A DNA stretch of 64,000 nucleotides, taken from positions 6,944,001 to 7,008,000 of the forward strand of contig NZ_FNSV01000005.1 of the NCBI RefSeq assembly GCF_900105905.1. The letters run 5' to 3'. The position numbers and the translations under genes are program-made. The notes beneath the pieces are model-generated. The model saw nothing but the letters and a program-made list of their open reading frames with translations, had not been told where the DNA came from and made no database searches. Within the stretch, counting starts at the first letter, position 1. The number at the start of each line of letters is the position of its first letter. The stretch is from Rhodococcus koreensis. Its GTDB lineage: Bacteria; Actinomycetota; Actinomycetes; Mycobacteriales; Mycobacteriaceae. This document shows, piece after piece, positions 52,208 through 59,348 of this stretch.

Positions 52208-52583
52208 AACATTAAGCGGCCGTTGTTGCGTCCGAATGTCTGTCGGTGACGTGTTCGTGACGCGAATTACGGTTGCGTGAACAAGCGCTCACAGCGCTGA
52301 CGGGTGGTCGGATATTGCTGCTGCCCGCGGCCAATGTCTCAGTTGTTCACACGGATTGAACCACCGTGACGTCGGTCCGCGCCGGCAGCAGTCGATCCCC
52401 GCGACTGATTCTGCCGGACACGGCGGGACCCGTGTGGTACGACGACCATTTGCCGTTCAAAAGGTCAGTGACAATTGCGGAGCCCGGGAGCACGATTGAA
52501 ACAGACCGTTTGCGATGTACTGAGCCCCGGACAAAGCGGCAAGCGCACAGTTCACCGCGCGACCCGTGAGGTGGCGAATTCGA
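52208..52583. other. Intergenic region between urtA and the Pycsar-like gene
   Basis: About 375 bp without a supported gene; presumably carries the divergent promoters. GTGAC-N6-GTGAC at 52246-52261 is the only repeat I note. The stretch 52340-52560 is more AT-rich than its surroundings. Confidence 0.5.
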
Positions 52584-53435
52584 ATGACAACGGGATCGAA
52601 AAGCCGGGCGTCGAGGCGGAGCCATCCCCGGCACACCGGCTCGCAGTCGTCTGACGGTGCTGCACATTCTTCTGCCAGCGCAACGCCCACCGCGCCGGTG
52701 ACCACTGGATCCGATCGCGGACTCGATCAGGAACGCCTCGACGTGATGAGGGACAAGGCTCGCGTCGACACCGCCTGGGAGATCCAGAAGGCGCTCCTCG
52801 ATTGGAATGGCCGGGTGGACATACGAGCGACGTTCACTCTCACCATCGATACGGCTCTGATCGGTGCCGTCATTGCACTGTCGACGGACGGCGGTCTGTT
52901 CGCTGGTCTGGGCGGCGCGTCGCGTGTCTTCAACTTCGTGGGCGTGGCCTTCGTGTTCGCTTCGGCACTGTGCGCTGTGGCGGTGGTGACTCCCGTGCTG
53001 CGGCGCAGAAGTGTGCTCCAGTCGGAAGCGAGGAACCACAACAAATTCATCTATTACGGACATCTCCGACAGCTGTCCGACACGGAAATTCATCGGTACT
53101 TGGAATTGGACGGTCCGGCGATCCTCGGCGCTCTGTCCCACGAACTGAAGTACACCGGTGACAATGCCTGGCGAAAGAACCGCTTCACACAACTCGCCTT
53201 GTTGTTCACCACCGTAGGGTCGGTGCTTCTCTTTCTCAGCTTTCAGACGACACTATGGGCGTATGCAGTTGCAGTCGGTCTGATGGTGTTCTTCGTCTTC
53301 GTCTTGCATCCGGTGCGTCAGGACCGTATCGACGACCTCAAACGGTACTTACTCGCGCCCGTGCCCACTCGTCTGCGAAGAAACCTGGCAATCCGGTGGG
53401 GGAGATTCGCGCGTTGGCTGTGGGGTCCCGAATAG
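52584..53435 (+). CDS. Membrane protein resembling Pycsar effectors (DUF5706/PycTM-like)
   Basis: 283 residues from ATG 52584 (GAGGTGG upstream; GTG 52566 also in frame). Residues 1-55 are Ser/Thr-rich and probably disordered. Membrane helices fall at about 83-100, 115-138, 201-220 and 224-243. Between the second and third, FIYYGHLRQLSDTEIHRYLE (155-174) and DNAWRKNRFTQLA match the conserved cytoplasmic part of Pycsar transmembrane effectors, which kill phage-infected cells when a cyclic pyrimidine nucleotide binds. No cyclase gene is adjacent, so if the assignment holds it is an orphan effector. Base composition is lower in GC than the flanking operons. Confidence 0.6.
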   Translation: MTTGSKSRASRRSHPRHTGSQSSDGAAHSSASATPTAPVTTGSDRGLDQERLDVMRDKARVDTAWEIQKALLDWNGRVDIRATFTLTIDTALIGAVIALSTDGGLFAGLGGASRVFNFVGVAFVFASALCAVAVVTPVLRRRSVLQSEARNHNKFIYYGHLRQLSDTEIHRYLELDGPAILGALSHELKYTGDNAWRKNRFTQLALLFTTVGSVLLFLSFQTTLWAYAVAVGLMVFFVFVLHPVRQDRIDDLKRYLLAPVPTRLRRNLAIRWGRFARWLWGPE

Positions 53436-53474
53436 CGGTGTGGCCGGTACCTCGGCGCGGGTCAAGGTCGTGAG

Positions 53475-54887
53475 CTAGCGGATCAGATACGGGGAGACCG
53501 AACTCTGGTGCTCGCTGATGTCGAGTTGCTTACCGAGTGGCGGGAACGCGCGCTGCGGGCAGTTGACCCGCTCACACACCCGGCAGCCGGCGCCGATCGG
53601 GGTGCCCGGGTTGGAATCGTCGAGGTCCAGACCGTCGCCGTACACGAGCCGGTGCGCGTGCCGGATCTCGCAGCCGAGCCCGATCGCGAAGATCTTGGCG
53701 GGCTGACCGTAACGCTGGGCGCGGCGTTCGACGGTGCGGGCGATCCACAGGTACCGGCGGCCGTCCGGCATCTGCGCGATCTGGTTCATGATCTTGCCCG
53801 GGTACGCGAACGTCTCGTACACGTTCCACAGCGGGCACGTGCCGCCACTGGTGGAGAAATGGAACCCGGTGGCGGACTGCCGCTTCGACATGTTGCCCGC
53901 CCGGTCGACGCGCACGAACATGAACGGAACACCGCGCAGCTTCGGACGCTGCAGCGTGGATAGGCGGTGGCAGATCGTCTCGTAGCTCACCGAGTAGAAC
54001 GCCGACAAGCGCTCGATGTCATACCGGAAATCCTCGGCCACGTCGTGGAACTGGCCGTAGGGGAGGACCGTTGCCGCGGCGAAGTAGTTGGCCAGCCCGA
54101 GCCGGGCGAGCGCGACGGACTCGTCGCTCGTGAAGCCGCCCTCCGCCACCAGCTTGTCGAGCAGGTCGCCGTATTCGAGGAACGCCAGCTCGGTCGCGAA
54201 CTTGAACACCTGCTGCCCACCCGACAGGTGCGGTGAGATCTCCAGCAGCCGCGACCCGGGGTCGTACCGGTGCAGGACGTTCTCACCGAGGTCGATGCGC
54301 TTGACGATCTGCACGTCGTGCACGGTCTGCAACCGGCGGGCGATCTCACCGCCGACGTCGCCGCGGTGGAACCGCATCCGCGCCGTCAGTTCCTCCGCCG
54401 CCGTGTCGAGTTCGTGCAGATAGTTCTGCCGCTGATAGAAGTAGTCGCGGACCTCTTCGTGCGGCATCGTGATCGCGCCGCTGCCGCTGCCGTCGCTGTA
54501 GCGGTCCTCCGTCGCGAGAGCCAGCTGGGCGGTGGTGTTGCGGAAGCGGCGGTGCATGTTGACCATCGCCTTCGCCAGGCCCGGATGCGACGCGACCATC
54601 TCCGCGATCTCCTGGGCGTCCGCGTCGATGCCCATCTCCTGGTCCAGCGCGACCTCGCGCATCTCCGCGATCAGGCGCGTGTCGTCCTGAGACGAGAAGA
54701 ACGTGGTGTCGACGCCGAACACCTCGCTGATCCGCAGCAGCACCGGCACGGTCAGCGGCCGGACGTCGTGCTCGATCTGATTGAGGTAACTCGCGGAGAT
54801 CTCCAGCGTCTTCGCCAGCGCCGCCTGGCTCAGGCCACGCTCGGTTCGGAGCTGACGCAACCGGGTGCCGACGAAGGTCTTGGACAT
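53475..54887 (-). CDS. ramB: RamB-type regulator of acetate/glyoxylate metabolism
   Basis: 470 residues from ATG 54887. N-terminal XRE helix-turn-helix (TRLRQLRTERGLSQAALAKT, SASYLNQIEHD), a ScfR/IrrE-like middle (FATELAFLEYGDLLD) and a C-terminal cysteine-containing domain (GAGCRVCERVNCPQRAFP). RamB represses or tunes isocitrate lyase and related acetate genes in Corynebacterium and Mycobacterium. Here aceA lies 2 kb away on the other strand with fmdAB between, whereas in M. tuberculosis they are almost adjacent (Rv0465c, Rv0467). Confidence 0.93.
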   Translation of the reverse strand: MSKTFVGTRLRQLRTERGLSQAALAKTLEISASYLNQIEHDVRPLTVPVLLRISEVFGVDTTFFSSQDDTRLIAEMREVALDQEMGIDADAQEIAEMVASHPGLAKAMVNMHRRFRNTTAQLALATEDRYSDGSGSGAITMPHEEVRDYFYQRQNYLHELDTAAEELTARMRFHRGDVGGEIARRLQTVHDVQIVKRIDLGENVLHRYDPGSRLLEISPHLSGGQQVFKFATELAFLEYGDLLDKLVAEGGFTSDESVALARLGLANYFAAATVLPYGQFHDVAEDFRYDIERLSAFYSVSYETICHRLSTLQRPKLRGVPFMFVRVDRAGNMSKRQSATGFHFSTSGGTCPLWNVYETFAYPGKIMNQIAQMPDGRRYLWIARTVERRAQRYGQPAKIFAIGLGCEIRHAHRLVYGDGLDLDDSNPGTPIGAGCRVCERVNCPQRAFPPLGKQLDISEHQSSVSPYLIR

Positions 54888-54949
54888 ACGGCAATGGTAC
54901 CGGTGCAGGTCAGGTGTGCGAACGGAACCTTCGCAAGATTTACTCGCGA

Positions 54950-56209
54950 TCAGGTCCTGTTCTCCGAGCGCGGCGCGCCGACGCCCGGGTCGATCCGGAA
55001 CGGACCCGACGCGGACGGTGCGACGGGGAAGTCGAACATCGCCGTCGGTAGGTACACCGTCGAGCAGGAGTTCGGAATGTCCACCACCCCGGACAGCCGG
55101 CCCTCGATCGGGGCGGCGCCGAGCAGGAGGTAGGCCTGCTCGGGGCTGTACCCGAACTTGGTGAGGTAGTCGATCGCGTGAAGACACGCGCGCTGATACG
55201 ACAGGTGCGAGTCGAGGTACTTCTGTTCCCCGTCGAGGGTGACGGACGTTCCGGAGAACGCGAGCCACTCCGAATACTGCGGGTCGGTGTTGCCGGGCAT
55301 GAAGATCGCGTTCTCGGACACGCCGTACGTGTCCATGCCGCCCTTGATGACGTCGACGCGCAGGTCGATGAAGCCGCCCATCTCGATGGCGCCGCAGAAC
55401 GTGATCTCGCCGTCGCCCTGGGAGAAGTGCAGATCGCCGACGGACAGGTTCGCGCCGTCGACGAACACCGGGTAGAAGACGCGGCTGCCCTTGGTGAGGT
55501 TCTTGATGTCCTGGTTGCCGCCGTTCTCGCGTGGGGGCGCGGTGCGGGCGGCCTCGCCGGCGACGCGGTCGAAGTCGGCGCCCGATAGGGGCCCGAGGAC
55601 GGCGTCCTGCGGTTCGGGCGGCAGGGCGAGTGGGGGAACCCGGCCCGGGTCGGTGGCGATGAGCGCACCCTCCCTCGCGTTCCACTTCGACAGGAGTGCG
55701 GCCGACGGCGCGGTGCCCATCAGTCCGGGGTGGACGATGCCGGTGAACGAGACGTGCGGGACGTGCCGCGACGTGGCGGTCTGACCGGAGAAGTCCCAGA
55801 CGGCCTTGTAGGCGTCGGGGAACTGCTCGGTGAGGAATCCGCCGCCGTTGTGGCGGGAGAAGATTCCCGTGTACCCCCAGCCCTGGCCGGCCAGCGGGCC
55901 GGAATCCTCCTGGGGGATGGGTCCGACGTCCAGGATGTCGACGATCAGCAGGTCGCCGGGCTTTGCGCCCTCCACGGCGAAAGGCCCGGACAATGTGTGG
56001 ACCGTGGTGAGGGGCGCGTTCAGGATGTCGTCGGCGGAGTCGTCGTTGTGGATGGCGCCGTCGAACCATTCGCGGCAGTGCACGCGGAAGGAGTCGCCCG
56101 GTTTGACCGTGACCGCGGCCGGGATGTCGGGGTGCCAGCGGTTGTGGCCGACTATCGCCTGGTCGGTGAACTTCTTCGAGGAATCGAGCGGAAACAGCAG
56201 TTCGGGCAT
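54950..56209 (-). CDS. fmdA: Formamidase
   Basis: 419 residues of the FmdA/AmdA acetamidase-formamidase family. VGHNRWHPDIPAAVTVKPGD, VEGAKPGDLLIVDILDVGP and GDLHFSQGDGEITFCGAIEM carry the conserved acids and histidines of the metal-dependent active site. It hydrolyses formamide to formate and ammonia in the cytoplasm. Preceded 21 bp upstream by fmdB. In Methylophilus the fmd cluster also encodes a urt-like amide transporter, which supports a link to the urtABCDE operon here. Confidence 0.93.
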   Translation of the reverse strand: MPELLFPLDSSKKFTDQAIVGHNRWHPDIPAAVTVKPGDSFRVHCREWFDGAIHNDDSADDILNAPLTTVHTLSGPFAVEGAKPGDLLIVDILDVGPIPQEDSGPLAGQGWGYTGIFSRHNGGGFLTEQFPDAYKAVWDFSGQTATSRHVPHVSFTGIVHPGLMGTAPSAALLSKWNAREGALIATDPGRVPPLALPPEPQDAVLGPLSGADFDRVAGEAARTAPPRENGGNQDIKNLTKGSRVFYPVFVDGANLSVGDLHFSQGDGEITFCGAIEMGGFIDLRVDVIKGGMDTYGVSENAIFMPGNTDPQYSEWLAFSGTSVTLDGEQKYLDSHLSYQRACLHAIDYLTKFGYSPEQAYLLLGAAPIEGRLSGVVDIPNSCSTVYLPTAMFDFPVAPSASGPFRIDPGVGAPRSENRT

Positions 56210-56230
56210 GTGCGCTCCTTCGGTGGCCGG

Positions 56231-56521
56231 TCAGGGACGAGGAAGTCGGCGGTGCAGCGGGTTGTTCGTGACGGGTGGACGCCCGGTCGCGGCCGGGGGC
56301 GGCGGACCGGCGACGACGGCCGGTTCGTGAGCCGACCTCTTCGTTCCGTCGAGGAGTTTCATCGCGGACGAAGATCCGTGTCCGAGGCGCGGGGAGGACA
56401 CGAGTCGGGCGGCGTCGCCTTCGCATCCGGGGCAGGGGACCGATCGGGGCACGTCGGCCATGGGGAACGACCGCTCGAACGGGCCGCAGTCGGCGGCGCA
56501 TCGGAATTCGTACAGCGGCAT
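56231..56521 (-). CDS. fmdB: FmdB-type zinc-ribbon protein
   Basis: 96 residues from ATG 56521 with AAGGG upstream. N-terminal MPLYEFRCAADCGPFE and CPGCEGDAARLVS form the zinc ribbon, here CxxxC...CxxC. The C-terminal half is Pro-rich and disordered. FmdB proteins accompany formamidase genes and are described as regulators. It is the first gene of the fmdB-fmdA unit. Confidence 0.88.
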   Translation of the reverse strand: MPLYEFRCAADCGPFERSFPMADVPRSVPCPGCEGDAARLVSSPRLGHGSSSAMKLLDGTKRSAHEPAVVAGPPPPAATGRPPVTNNPLHRRLPRP

Positions 56522-56762
56522 CGTGGTGCCCTTCGCCCGGAGGAGACCATTCGAGGTCACGGTAGCCGACCCGATCCGTGATTGCAGTCACATCGGATGC
56601 GTCGAGGCTCCTGCGCAGGCGGTGAACGGCACGGTCCGACGGGAGCAACTATCTGTGTACGCCGGGTTGCGTGCATATGGTTCACCACCTGCGAGTATTT
56701 GCTACTGGCGAGTAATTTTCCTCCCCGATCGGGCAGGTTTGACGCTGAACTTTCTTAACAGT

Positions 56763-56772
56763 CTTTGCAAAG
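56763..56772. promoter_or_regulatory. RamB-like site upstream of aceA
   Basis: CTTTGCAAAG, a perfect palindrome containing TTTGCAAA, the core of the RamB motif described in corynebacteria and mycobacteria. It is 152 bp upstream of the aceA ATG in an AT-rich intergenic stretch (56582-56923) that otherwise holds no gene. Confidence 0.65.
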
Positions 56773-56923
56773 TGCTGTGAAAAGCTAGCCAAGATTGGCA
56801 GTAGCAACAGGTAGACGGCACTTTTTGCTTATGTCATTCTCGGTGAGTACATACGAAGGGCCTGGCAAGGATGTGAAGCAGTACATCCGTACCGGACCAG
56901 AAGTCGAAGAGAGTGGAGTCTTG

Positions 56924-58213
56924 ATGTCGACCACCGGCACCCCGAAGACCGCAGCTGAAATCCAGCAGGATTGGGACACCAACCCGCGCTGGAAGGGAGT
57001 AACCCGCAACTACACGGCGGAGCAGGTCACCAAGCTCCAGGGCACCGTTGTCGAAGAGGCGACCCTCGCACGCCGTGGATCCGAGATCCTCTGGGACCTC
57101 GTGAACAACGAGGACTACATCAACTCGCTGGGCGCGCTGACCGGCAACCAGGCCGTGCAGCAGGTCCGTGCAGGCCTCAAGGCCATCTACCTGTCCGGCT
57201 GGCAGGTCGCCGGTGACGCGAACCTGTCCGGACACACCTACCCCGACCAGAGCCTCTACCCGGCCAACTCGGTCCCGCAGGTCGTGCGCCGCATCAACAA
57301 TGCGCTGCTGCGCGCCGACGAGATCGCCAAGGTCGAGGGTGACACCTCCGTCGACAACTGGCTCGCCCCGATCGTCGCCGACGGTGAAGCCGGCTTCGGT
57401 GGCGCGCTCAACGTCTACGAGCTGCAGAAGGCCATGATCGCGGCCGGTGTCGCCGGTTCGCACTGGGAGGACCAGCTCGCGTCGGAGAAGAAGTGCGGCC
57501 ACCTCGGTGGCAAGGTGCTCATCCCGACGCAGCAGCACATCCGCACCCTGACCTCGGCTCGCCTCGCGGCCGACGTCGCGGACGTCCCCACCGTCGTCAT
57601 CGCGCGCACCGACGCCGAGGCCGCCACCCTCATCACCTCCGACGTGGACGAGCGTGACCGCCCGTTCCTCGACGGCACCCGCACCGCCGAGGGCTTCTAC
57701 GGCATCAAGAACGGCATCGAGCCCTGCATCGCGCGTGCCAAGGCCTACGCCCCGTACTCCGACCTCATCTGGATGGAGACCGGCGTGCCGGACCTCGAGG
57801 TCGCCAAGAAGTTCGCCGAGGCCGTCCGCAGCGAGTTCCCCGACCAGCTGCTCGCCTACAACTGCTCCCCGTCCTTCAACTGGAAGGCGCACCTGGACGA
57901 CGCGACCATCGCGAAGTTCCAGAAGGAGCTCGGCGCGATGGGCTTCAAGTTCCAGTTCATCACCCTGGCAGGCTTCCACTCGCTCAACTACGGCATGTTC
58001 GACCTGGCCCACGGCTACGCCCGCGAGGGCATGACCGCCTTCGTCGACCTGCAGGAGCGCGAGTTCAAGGCCGCCGAGGAGCGTGGCTTCACGGCCATCA
58101 AGCACCAGCGTGAGGTCGGAGCCGGCTACTTCGACAGCATCGCCACCACGGTCGACCCCAACACGTCGACGGCTGCGCTGAAGGGCTCCACCGAAGAGGG
58201 TCAGTTCCACTGA
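56924..58213 (+). CDS. aceA: Isocitrate lyase
   Basis: 429 residues from ATG 56924 (GGAG five bases upstream; a longer in-frame reading has no ribosome site). Catalytic Cys191 lies in KKCGHLGGK, and the metal/substrate motifs ADGEAGFGG, ARTDAEAA, METGVPD and AYNCSPSFNW are complete. It splits isocitrate to glyoxylate and succinate, first step of the glyoxylate shunt needed on acetate and fatty acids. fadB2 follows and ramB precedes, the mycobacterial icl1 arrangement. Confidence 0.98.
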   Translation: MSTTGTPKTAAEIQQDWDTNPRWKGVTRNYTAEQVTKLQGTVVEEATLARRGSEILWDLVNNEDYINSLGALTGNQAVQQVRAGLKAIYLSGWQVAGDANLSGHTYPDQSLYPANSVPQVVRRINNALLRADEIAKVEGDTSVDNWLAPIVADGEAGFGGALNVYELQKAMIAAGVAGSHWEDQLASEKKCGHLGGKVLIPTQQHIRTLTSARLAADVADVPTVVIARTDAEAATLITSDVDERDRPFLDGTRTAEGFYGIKNGIEPCIARAKAYAPYSDLIWMETGVPDLEVAKKFAEAVRSEFPDQLLAYNCSPSFNWKAHLDDATIAKFQKELGAMGFKFQFITLAGFHSLNYGMFDLAHGYAREGMTAFVDLQEREFKAAEERGFTAIKHQREVGAGYFDSIATTVDPNTSTAALKGSTEEGQFH

Positions 58214-58266
58214 GTCTTGTCCTCCGAGGCTTCGACCGATCAAGGCCTCACCTGATCAACCCGACC

Positions 58267-58300
58267 CCGGGGAGGGGCCTGTGACAGGGCCCCTCCCCGG
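58267..58300 (+). terminator. Hairpin between aceA and fadB2
   Basis: Perfect 13-bp arms (CCGGGGAGGGGCC and complement) with an 8-nt loop, 53 bp after aceA. No U-run follows, so partial attenuation is possible. Confidence 0.75.
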
Positions 58301-58332
58301 ACGACGACTCCACTAGACGAAAAGGAGCTGAC

Positions 58333-59229
58333 GTGACCAGCGAAAAGATTCAGCGCGTCGGCGTGATCGGCGCCGGGATCATGGGTGCCGGAATCGCAGA
58401 GGTGTGCGCTCGCGCGCACGTCGACGTTCTGGTGTTCGAGCAGACCCGTGAGCTTGCGGCGGCGGGGCGTTCGCGCATCCTGCGTTCGCTCGATCGCGGA
58501 GTGAGCAGCGGCAAGATCACCGAGCGGGAACGTGAGCAGGCCGCCTGGCGGCTGCGGTTCACCTCCGACCTCGGCGATTTCGCGGACCGGCAGCTCGTCG
58601 TGGAGGCCGTCGTCGAGGACGAGAAGGTGAAGAGCGAGATCTTCGCCGAACTAGACCAGGTCGTGACGGATCCGAACGCCGTGCTGGCGTCCAACACGTC
58701 GTCGATCCCGATCATGAAGCTGGGCATCGCCACGACGGCCCCGGAGCGGGTCATCGGGATGCACTTCTTCAACCCCGTTCCGGTGCTTCCCCTCGTCGAG
58801 CTGGTGACCACGCTCAAGACGAGCAAGTCTGTGTCCGAGCGGGCCGAGGCCTTCGCGAGCGACGTGCTGGGCAAGCAGGTCGTCCGGTCCGCGGACCGTT
58901 CCGGATTCGTCGTCAACGCCCTCCTGGTGCCGTACCTGCTGTCCGCGATCCGCATGGTGGAGTCCGGGTTCGCCACGAAGGAAGACATCGACAAGGCAAC
59001 GGTTCTCGGCCTCGCACACCCGATGGGACCGCTTGCACTGACCGACCTGGTGGGCCTGGACACGGTGAAGTCCATCGCCGACTCCATGTACGAAGAGTTC
59101 AAGGAGCCCCTGTACTCGGCGCCGCCGCTGCTGCTCCGCATGGTCGAGGCCGGGTTGGTCGGCAAGAAGTCCGGCGCGGGCTTCTACGAGTACGGCGACA
59201 ACGGCCGTGCGAGCAAGAAGGCCAGCTAG
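58333..59229 (+). CDS. fadB2: 3-hydroxybutyryl-CoA dehydrogenase
   Basis: 298 residues from GTG 58333 with AAAGGAG upstream. The NAD motif VIGAGIMGAGIAEV, SNTSSIPI, MHFFNPVP with the catalytic His, and the C-terminal dimerisation domain (PMGPLALTDLVGLD) are complete. It oxidises 3-hydroxybutyryl-CoA to acetoacetyl-CoA. As in M. tuberculosis (Rv0468) it lies directly after isocitrate lyase. Confidence 0.96.
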   Translation: MTSEKIQRVGVIGAGIMGAGIAEVCARAHVDVLVFEQTRELAAAGRSRILRSLDRGVSSGKITEREREQAAWRLRFTSDLGDFADRQLVVEAVVEDEKVKSEIFAELDQVVTDPNAVLASNTSSIPIMKLGIATTAPERVIGMHFFNPVPVLPLVELVTTLKTSKSVSERAEAFASDVLGKQVVRSADRSGFVVNALLVPYLLSAIRMVESGFATKEDIDKATVLGLAHPMGPLALTDLVGLDTVKSIADSMYEEFKEPLYSAPPLLLRMVEAGLVGKKSGAGFYEYGDNGRASKKAS

Positions 59230-59246
59230 TAGGTAGGCGACTACAG

Positions 59247-59290
59247 CTGTGCGCCTTTCACGACCTCCGGCGGTTGTGAGAGGCGCACAG
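59247..59290. repeat. 44-bp intergenic palindrome (copy 4, divergent member)
   Basis: Arms of 22 bases (left CTGTGCGCCTTTCACGACC) match at 19 positions with no spacer. It begins 17 bp after fadB2 and lies between two plus-strand genes. Length and the central CCGGCGGTT agree with copy 1, while the outer arm sequence differs. Confidence 0.75.
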
Positions 59291-59348
59291 GTGCATCGAG
59301 CCCAGAGGCATTCTCAGCCACCGGACTGAGCCCAGAAAGGTCGACCGC

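Noticed and set aside
56834..58243. 469-codon minus-strand frame opposite aceA
   Set aside because: Shadow of the isocitrate lyase gene; composition is that of antisense codon bias.
59230..59348. Possible cobalamin riboswitch before metE
   Set aside because: Only 119 bp are available, 44 of them the palindrome, and no B12-box is visible.
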